Assembly: GCA_035263125.1 (NCBI GenBank)
Contig: DATFRP010000219.1
Location: 6,871 to 70,870, forward strand
Origin: Gp6-AA40 sp035263125
Lineage (GTDB): Bacteria; Acidobacteriota; Vicinamibacteria; Vicinamibacterales; UBA2999
DNA: 64,000 bases
Reading direction: 5' to 3'
A program made the position numbers and the translations under genes. Below the pieces are notes generated by a model. The model was not told the DNA's origin. It did no database searches and saw only the letters and a program-made list of their open reading frames with translations. Shown here in pieces: positions 58,626 through 64,000 of the stretch (the stretch's first letter is position 1; each line of letters begins with the position of its first letter).

Positions 58626-61388
58626 CTACTGCGAGGCGAGCGCGCGCTGGAGTTGGTCGGTCCAGTTCAGGATGAGCCGCATCGTTGGCGGGAAGATCTT
58701 CCTGTTGCGCTCGTCGATCGATTCCTGGATCGGCAGGTTGAACAGGAAGCGGCCATCAGAAGTCACGTCGTAGGTGGGCCGTACTGACGTGCCGCCGACG
58801 AGCGGCTGCTGCTGAAAGAGCATCGTGGGTTTATCTGGAACGAACTCGCTGCCCGACACCCTGAACCGCACAGACATGATTGCCGTGCCTGCCCGGTAGA
58901 AGATCTCGTTCGTGTTCTTCGACCATGCTGGTTCCGAAACGATGCCTTCGCTCGTCAACGTCACACGTCTCCCCGGTCCGGGATAGGGCTGAACGTACAG
59001 TTCGACCCTGCCCGTTTCGTTGGAACAGTAGGCGAGCCACTTGCCATCCGGTGAGAACTCCGGAAATGTCTCAGACGCCTCTGTCGCAACCACGGCACGA
59101 GCCTGACGTGGCTGATCGACCGCGACGACGTAGATATCCGAATTCCCGCCAACCGATGCCGAACCACGCGTAAACGCCAGCTCCTTGCCATCCGGTGTCC
59201 ATGAACTGGGGACGTCGAATTGGCCGGCGGTCAACTCGGTCACTTCGCGAGAACCGATCCCCTTGCTGATGTAGATCCGCAGCGGGCCGGCACGGTCCGA
59301 GCGGAACGCCAGGCGCGAACCGTCGGGCGACCAGATCGGGAATGTGTTCTGACCCTCATAGGTGGCGCGATCTTCGGTTCCTCGTACGGCGTCGAAGACC
59401 CAGACGTCCTTGCTCACGTGGTTCTCGCTGAACGCGATCTGCTTCCCATCGGGCGATACCCGTGGTGCAAATCGGCTCATCTCTCTCATGCCTGCGACAG
59501 GCGTGGCTTTCCCGGTGCGGTCCACCCACGCCATCGTCGAGAACTGGGGAGGCTCGATGGATCCAGGCGCATACGCCATGGTGCCGTTTGCGGCGATGCT
59601 GAACTGCGCGGCACCCGTCCAGGTCACGCCGACGCTTCCGTACAAGGCCTGCGTGACGCCGTCCACCACCTGAACGGGTGTTCCCAACACAGACAAAGTC
59701 GCCGGATCGAAGCGCACGGCAAACAACTTCGCCTGTCGCGCGAAGACGAGATACCCGTTTCCGGCATATCGCGCGTCCATCGCGTTCTCGAGCAGCAGCT
59801 TGCGCTCCCCGTTGATCGGCTTCACCCAAATCTGCGCCCGCTTCCAGTCCGGCGTGACCGTCGCGTATCGCAAGACGGTAAAGAGGACGGCACTCGCATC
59901 CGGAAGAAAATGAGGCAGCCTGTGCGACGACTCGTTGGCTGCAGGGTTCAACGTCGTCAGTTCTCGAGGCTCCCCTCCTGCTTCACGGACCACGCTCAGC
60001 CCCGTACCAAAGCCGTGCGAGAACACGATGGTGCCGTCGCGTCCCCACGCCATTCCAGGCGGCCCCCAATCACCGCCTGGATTGTTCAATCGCTCGACGA
60101 CAATCACTGGTGCGCCGCCTGTCAGCGCGACCTTCTTGATCTGGCCCCGTTGCAGGAATGCGAGCCACTCCCCATCGGGAGAGAAGACGGGACCCTGCGC
60201 GCCCTCCGTTCCGGGTATGGCTACCGCGTCCCACCGGTCGAAGTTCCGGACCAGAATCCTTCGCGGCGTATTGGTATCGGGCCGGCTGACGAACGCGATT
60301 CGCCGTCCGTCGGGAGACAGTTCGAGACCGGTGCGATAGTTGTGGAGAAGCAGTTGAGATCCCGGCAGCGACATCTCGAACTGCGACGCGGCGCGATCGG
60401 GTGCCGGCGGAGAGGGCCGCAGCAAGAACCCTAAGACAAAAGCGACAGGTACCGCTGCCCATGGCAGCAGTCTTCTCCAGAGCGGATACGGAGCCGCATC
60501 GCCGGTGACTGTCTTTGAATCCGGATTCGCAATCAACTCCTCGAGCACGACGCGTGCTTCGCCGATGGCCTGCAACCTGTCTTTCGGGTCCTTCGTCAGG
60601 CAACGCCGCAACAATCTGCGGAGCGGCTCGGGCAAACGCGGAGGGAGTTGATTCCAGTCGGGTTCGCGCTCCAGAACTTTCGCCAGCGTGTCGGTGACAG
60701 TGTCGCCATCGAAGGCGCGGCTCGCCGAGAGCATCTCGAACAGCACCACACCAAACGACCAGACATCGGCGCGCCGATCGACGGCCCTGCCCCGAGCTTG
60801 CTCGGGCGCCATGTAGCCGGCAGTGCCGAGAATCAAGCCCGCGCCGGTTGCGGCGACGCTCAGCGCGGTCGGCGACTGCGACAACGCTGAAAAGCCCGCC
60901 GGAGAGGTCTCGAGCGCTTTGGCGAGACCGAAGTCGAGCACCTTCACCTTTCCGTCCGAGGTGATCTTGACGTTGGCCGGCTTGAGATCGCGGTGAACGA
61001 CGTTCTTTTCGTGAGCGGCCTCGAGCGCGTGCGCAATCTGAAGTGCGATACGCAGCGCTTCCGGCAGCGGCATGCGTCCTCTGGCTATCCGATCCGCCAG
61101 AGTCGTGCCGTCGACGTATTCGAGCACGAGGGCGAGCCCGCTGGCGCCGTCTTCGACACCGTAGATGGCCGCGATGTTCGGGTGATTCAGGGTCGCCAGC
61201 AATTGCGCTTCACGAGTGAATCGCGCCGCACGATCGCTGTCTTGCACAACCGTCTGGGGCAACACCTTCAGTGCGACGTCCCGGCTCAATTTCGTGTCGC
61301 GGGCGAGGTAGACCTCTCCCATGCCGCCGGCGCCCAACGGCCCGAGAATCTGATACGACCCGATGTGAGTACCGGATTGCAGAGACAT
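58626..61388 (-). CDS. Hanks-type Ser/Thr protein kinase with TolB-like propeller
   Basis: 920 residues. Kinase domain (about 12-280): glycine loop GPLGAGGMGEVYLARD, Lys41 (VALKVL), HRDLKPANV (132-140), DFGLAK (152-157) and GTAGYMAPEQ. A membrane helix (about 306-323, LLPWAAVPVAFVLGFLL) leads to an extracytoplasmic PD40/WD40-type propeller (SPDGRRIAFVSRP, SPDGEWLAFLQRG, SPDGKQIAFSEN, SPDGSRLAFRSD, SPDGKWLAYCSN). Receptor-kinase architecture that should bind a ligand outside and phosphorylate targets inside. The partial gene at the left edge is a close relative. A REP-like repeat lies just upstream of the ATG. Confidence 0.93.
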   Translation of the reverse strand: MSLQSGTHIGSYQILGPLGAGGMGEVYLARDTKLSRDVALKVLPQTVVQDSDRAARFTREAQLLATLNHPNIAAIYGVEDGASGLALVLEYVDGTTLADRIARGRMPLPEALRIALQIAHALEAAHEKNVVHRDLKPANVKITSDGKVKVLDFGLAKALETSPAGFSALSQSPTALSVAATGAGLILGTAGYMAPEQARGRAVDRRADVWSFGVVLFEMLSASRAFDGDTVTDTLAKVLEREPDWNQLPPRLPEPLRRLLRRCLTKDPKDRLQAIGEARVVLEELIANPDSKTVTGDAAPYPLWRRLLPWAAVPVAFVLGFLLRPSPPAPDRAASQFEMSLPGSQLLLHNYRTGLELSPDGRRIAFVSRPDTNTPRRILVRNFDRWDAVAIPGTEGAQGPVFSPDGEWLAFLQRGQIKKVALTGGAPVIVVERLNNPGGDWGPPGMAWGRDGTIVFSHGFGTGLSVVREAGGEPRELTTLNPAANESSHRLPHFLPDASAVLFTVLRYATVTPDWKRAQIWVKPINGERKLLLENAMDARYAGNGYLVFARQAKLFAVRFDPATLSVLGTPVQVVDGVTQALYGSVGVTWTGAAQFSIAANGTMAYAPGSIEPPQFSTMAWVDRTGKATPVAGMREMSRFAPRVSPDGKQIAFSENHVSKDVWVFDAVRGTEDRATYEGQNTFPIWSPDGSRLAFRSDRAGPLRIYISKGIGSREVTELTAGQFDVPSSWTPDGKELAFTRGSASVGGNSDIYVVAVDQPRQARAVVATEASETFPEFSPDGKWLAYCSNETGRVELYVQPYPGPGRRVTLTSEGIVSEPAWSKNTNEIFYRAGTAIMSVRFRVSGSEFVPDKPTMLFQQQPLVGGTSVRPTYDVTSDGRFLFNLPIQESIDERNRKIFPPTMRLILNWTDQLQRALASQ

Positions 61389-61399
61389 CGGTACACGAA

Positions 61400-61420
61400 G
61401 GTCCGGCTGAAGCCGGACAC
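61400..61420. repeat. REP-like repeat
   Basis: GGTCCGGCTGAAGCCGGACAC, a full palindrome with a short ACTCC extension, between the kinase start and the PQQ gene's stop. Confidence 0.7.
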
Positions 61421-61427
61421 TCCTTAA

Positions 61428-63344
61428 TCAGTCGAGCCCGAAGGCGAGCAGCACGTTGCCAGCGGAAGCGCCGCTGCTGATCGCATAGCCGGAGCCGAGG
61501 TAGACCATTCCGTCGACGATCACCGCGCCTGACGTCGCGATCGCTCCACCGTGTGCGGGCACGTTGTTGATCGTCTTGAAGTCCTGGGCGGTATCGAACT
61601 CCCACAGCTTCTTGCCATCTGCGGTCGACACCGCGAAGAGCCGGCCATCGCCGGCGCCTTGGAAGACGACGCCAGGAATGGCCGTCGGCGCGGCGCCGAG
61701 TGCTGCGGTGCCGCGGCCGCCCGCGCCTGGAGAGGTGAACACCCACGCGGTCTTGCCGTCGCTCGACTGCACCGCACCGAGGCCCGCAGCCGCCATTCCG
61801 TAGAACACCTGCCGCTGATCCGTCGCACCGCCCCACACGATTCCACCGCGTCCTCGTCCAGTGAAACCTACTGGTTGACCAGAGGGATTGACGCGGAAGA
61901 GGACAGCGCCATTCGCATCGGGATCGAGCGCGAGCACGTCGGCGCCTTTGGTCCCCACGAACAGCGCGCGCTTCCCGTTCGGCAACGTGACGAGGATCGG
62001 TGAGTTGCCGATGTCGTAATCAGGCCCCAACTTCTCGGGGCACGCCTGGCTGCGATCGGGACCGGTGCAGCCACCCATGAACAGATCGTTCTCGGTCGCG
62101 CGACGCGACCACAGGACCTTGCCCGTCTTCAAGTCGAGCGCCATCACCGCATCGGTGAGCGGTGATTCAGGCGGTGTGACCGCGTCCCCTGTGCCCACGT
62201 ACAGCGCACCGCGCACGGTATCGATCGTCGGCGAGTTCCACACACCGCCTGCGGCCGGTCCATACAACTGCACGCCGTTCGGATTCTTCTTCCACGGCTT
62301 GGCCTCGTCGACGTTGTAGGTCTTCCAGATCACCTTGCCGCTGCTGGCATCGAGTGCGACAACGCCGCCACGCGCCGTGCAGCAGGGATAGTTCGCGTTG
62401 CCGCTGACGAACTCTTCCGATCCGGACAACGGAACGTAGATGCGACCGTCGTAGTACTTGACGCCACCGGTGATGCGCGCGACGACGTGCTCGTCGACGC
62501 GGGTCTTCCAGAGCTGACGACCAGTTTGCGCATCGACTCCGAAGACGTTGGCATGGCCGTCGCCGAAGAAGACTGCCCAGCGCGCCGCGCCCTGTCCGGC
62601 GACCGCTCCGACCATCGGTGAGCCACGGACGATCGAGCCGTTCTGGAAGGACCAGTACACGCAGCCGGTCTTCGCGTCGAGTGAGTAGATGTAGCCGTTG
62701 TCGCCGGCCATGAACACGCGGCCCGACACGACCGTCGGCTGCGCATTGTTCGTCTCACCCTTCGGCAGACCGAATGCCCACTTCAACTTCAGTTTCGACA
62801 CTTCGGCCGCGGTGAGCCGCGCAGCGGCCGCGGGTTGGAAACGAGTGTTCGCGAGATCGTTGCCCCACCCATTCCACGCCGGCCCGCTCGCCGGATCGCG
62901 CATCGCGGGATTCGCGGTGCACTGATTCGCCATCGCCTTGGCTTCACCGGCATTCCTGCTGCCCATCGGCCGTCCCGCCATGAACTCGCCCACGCGACGT
63001 TTCTGGATGTCGCTCAGCGCGCGCCCTTCGGTGTGGCTCGGACGATTGAGCGCGGCGACGATCTCCTCCGGCGTCAGCTGCCGAACGGACCACGCGGTGG
63101 GCGCCTGACCGGCCTGATTGGTGTGGCAGCGGAAACACTGGCTTTGAAACGTCGCCCACCCGCTTTCAGTGCCCGGCATGCCCCCGCGTCCCGCTGGCGG
63201 CGGAGCCGCTTGCGCCGGCGCAGGCGTCGTCGTTTGCGGGGCGGCAGGAGGCGCCTGCGCGCCGATGAACGCGGTGCCCGCGAAGAGCACAGCCGCTGAG
63301 ACGATGCCAATCACAACCGATCGATCGAGTAGGCGCACGGACAA
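61428..63344 (-). CDS. PQQ-type propeller protein with N-terminal cytochrome c (polyvinyl-alcohol-dehydrogenase-like)
   Basis: 638 residues. Signal-type N-terminus, then a heme c site C70-F-R-C73-H74 (QCFRCHTNQAG) with Met-containing loops, then an eight-bladed quinoprotein propeller (GYIYSLDAKTGCVYWSF, ALYVGTGDAVTPPESPLTDAVMALDLKTGKVLWSR, ALFVGTKGADVLALDPDANGAVLF, GRLFAVSTADGKKLWEFDT). The cytochrome-first layout matches polyvinyl-alcohol dehydrogenases and related PQQ enzymes. YPCCTARGG has the vicinal Cys-Cys pair typical of PQQ dehydrogenases. Oxidises an alcohol or sugar in the periplasm and passes electrons to the heme. Confidence 0.85.
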   Translation of the reverse strand: MSVRLLDRSVVIGIVSAAVLFAGTAFIGAQAPPAAPQTTTPAPAQAAPPPAGRGGMPGTESGWATFQSQCFRCHTNQAGQAPTAWSVRQLTPEEIVAALNRPSHTEGRALSDIQKRRVGEFMAGRPMGSRNAGEAKAMANQCTANPAMRDPASGPAWNGWGNDLANTRFQPAAAARLTAAEVSKLKLKWAFGLPKGETNNAQPTVVSGRVFMAGDNGYIYSLDAKTGCVYWSFQNGSIVRGSPMVGAVAGQGAARWAVFFGDGHANVFGVDAQTGRQLWKTRVDEHVVARITGGVKYYDGRIYVPLSGSEEFVSGNANYPCCTARGGVVALDASSGKVIWKTYNVDEAKPWKKNPNGVQLYGPAAGGVWNSPTIDTVRGALYVGTGDAVTPPESPLTDAVMALDLKTGKVLWSRRATENDLFMGGCTGPDRSQACPEKLGPDYDIGNSPILVTLPNGKRALFVGTKGADVLALDPDANGAVLFRVNPSGQPVGFTGRGRGGIVWGGATDQRQVFYGMAAAGLGAVQSSDGKTAWVFTSPGAGGRGTAALGAAPTAIPGVVFQGAGDGRLFAVSTADGKKLWEFDTAQDFKTINNVPAHGGAIATSGAVIVDGMVYLGSGYAISSGASAGNVLLAFGLD

Positions 63345-63475
63345 CTCCTGGACAGGTGATAGGGCCCGGATGGGTTCTGAATGGAGAGTCTATGCCGATC
63401 TAGGCGCGTTGCACCAACTGAGCCCCCTCTCGGAATTACAGTCCCCCTCAAGGCGGACCGTACATCTTCGGTGTG
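63345..63475. other. Non-coding stretch left of the MITE-like element
   Basis: Between the PQQ gene's start at 63344 and the repeat at 63476. No gene recognised. It should hold the PQQ gene's promoter, but no clear -35/-10 pair was seen. A second gene-less stretch lies at 63755-63917. Confidence 0.5.
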
Positions 63476-63754
63476 GTCCACGAGTTCATGGGTGTTGGAT
63501 GGCGGCCGCGTGAGCAAGGCCGACGCAGAGCGACTCGGCAAAGCTGGGAGCCGGAACGTGTTCGTCGCGATTCACAGCGTCGACTTCCGTCAACGCGTTC
63601 GAGTTGCCGCGAAATAGCCTGGACGTTTCGTGCCGCGTGACAGATCGGCCCCGAGTCACGCAATAGTCGACGCGGGGCGACAGGGTACGAACGACGGACG
63701 CGTTCCCGGCCGCAGCGTCCGCGGCAGCCAGCCAACACCCATGAACTCGTGGAC
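63476..63754. mobile_element. MITE-like non-coding element with terminal inverted repeats
   Basis: A 28-base end at 63476-63503 (starting GTCCACGAGTTCATGGG) is repeated in inverse at 63727-63754 with one mismatch, and weaker similarity extends a further 8-10 bases inward. The 8 bases immediately outside are TCGGTGTG (63468-63475) and TCGGAGTG (63755-63762), a 7/8 direct repeat resembling a target-site duplication. The 220-base interior has no convincing gene. The pattern is that of a miniature inverted-repeat transposable element, but no transposase is seen. Confidence 0.6.
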
Positions 63755-63917
63755 TCGGAGTGGACCGGCAAGATACTGCTGAACCCTGATCGGCATTGGT
63801 GAAGGCGGACGCTGACATCTGCTTCAGCTGCGTCTATGGCCGGGGTTTCTTCTTCGGTACACGTCATGCTCCGTGCGAGACCTCCGGCGAGGCTCGTGCG
63901 TCACGCCTCTCGGAATT

Positions 63918-64000
63918 TCAACTGGATCGCAGGCCTCCCCCTTTGCGAGCCACGACGTACCGCGACTCGATCTGACGGCACGTGGCTGCCATCACGCGGG
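63918..64000 (-). CDS. Possible 3' end of a gene entering from the right edge
   Basis: On the minus strand one frame from the window edge reads RVMAATCRQIESRYVVARKGGGLRSS and then stops at 63918. It has GC-rich third positions and protein-like composition, whereas the alternatives look less coding. Only 26 residues are available, so neither the family nor coding status is certain. Confidence 0.3.
   Translation of the reverse strand, partial: RVMAATCRQIESRYVVARKGGGLRSS

Noticed and set aside
63476..63754. Retron msr-msd region suggested by the inverted ends
   Set aside because: No reverse-transcriptase gene follows, and the flanking 8-base direct repeats fit a MITE better.
1..64000. tRNA, rRNA, CRISPR or prophage features
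   Set aside because: No tRNA-like cloverleaf, rRNA segment, regularly spaced repeats or phage structural genes were recognised by reading; a dedicated tool (tRNAscan-SE, Rfam) would be needed to exclude small RNAs.

Overview
The window is 64 kb of GC-rich, gene-dense chromosomal DNA. I see no rRNA, tRNA, CRISPR array, intact insertion sequence or prophage. Several features point to an Acidobacteriota member, most likely the Vicinamibacteria lineage: a Hanks-type kinase fused to a TolB-like propeller, several DUF6152 and related secreted paralogs, four DinB-fold proteins, a PQQ propeller protein with a cytochrome c head, a Tat-anchored amidase, and purine-rich intergenic palindromes. This placement is inferred from gene content; no marker gene was available to test it.

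Layout. 0-7 kb holds the end of a TolB-propeller protein, a DUF2007 gene, a CAP-domain lipoprotein, and a cluster of secreted paralogs (DUF6152 domain and a partner domain, fused in one gene and separate in others). 7-12 kb holds a beta-carbonic anhydrase coupled to a B3-type metallo-beta-lactamase, a methyltransferase, a heme-site protein, a phosphoesterase and an acetyltransferase. 12-18.6 kb is a long minus-strand run that includes another secreted paralog, an AlkD-like repair protein, cupins, and a three-gene overlapping operon (HxlR regulator, unknown protein, tandem-HTH protein). 18.6-28 kb holds LspA, a lipoprotein peptidyl-prolyl isomerase, an S46 peptidase and a Tat-exported HisC-like aminotransferase. 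28-33 kb holds a galactose-oxidase-like copper radical oxidase and a BlaI/M56 pair in which the M56 protein carries a SecD-like head and a TonB C-terminus.

33.8-34.3 kb is a non-coding, roughly 470-bp imperfect palindrome. It is followed by an ECF sigma factor with a tiny membrane partner. 35.9-41.9 kb holds a STAS-DUF4956 membrane protein, an OprO/P-like porin, a CotH-family protein and a TonB-dependent receptor.

43.9-46.7 kb is the most striking locus. A divergent FtsZ/tubulin-superfamily GTPase keeps all the nucleotide-binding loops and the T7 catalytic acidic pair. It is followed by a tandem-repeat linker and an unknown C-terminal domain. Its gene overlaps the end of a gene for a membrane protein with a LysM-like extracytoplasmic region and a cytoplasmic tail. 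This looks like a dedicated cytoskeletal or membrane-remodelling pair separate from the division cluster.

46.9-64 kb holds a histone-H1-like protein, RlpA, an epimerase, an aldo/keto reductase, an RRM protein, a cytochrome P450, an amidase, an internally deleted metallo-beta-lactamase pseudogene, the complete receptor kinase, a PQQ dehydrogenase-like protein, and a MITE-like element near the right edge. A small palindromic repeat (GGTCCGGCTRAAGCCGGAC plus ACTACG) recurs between genes across the window.
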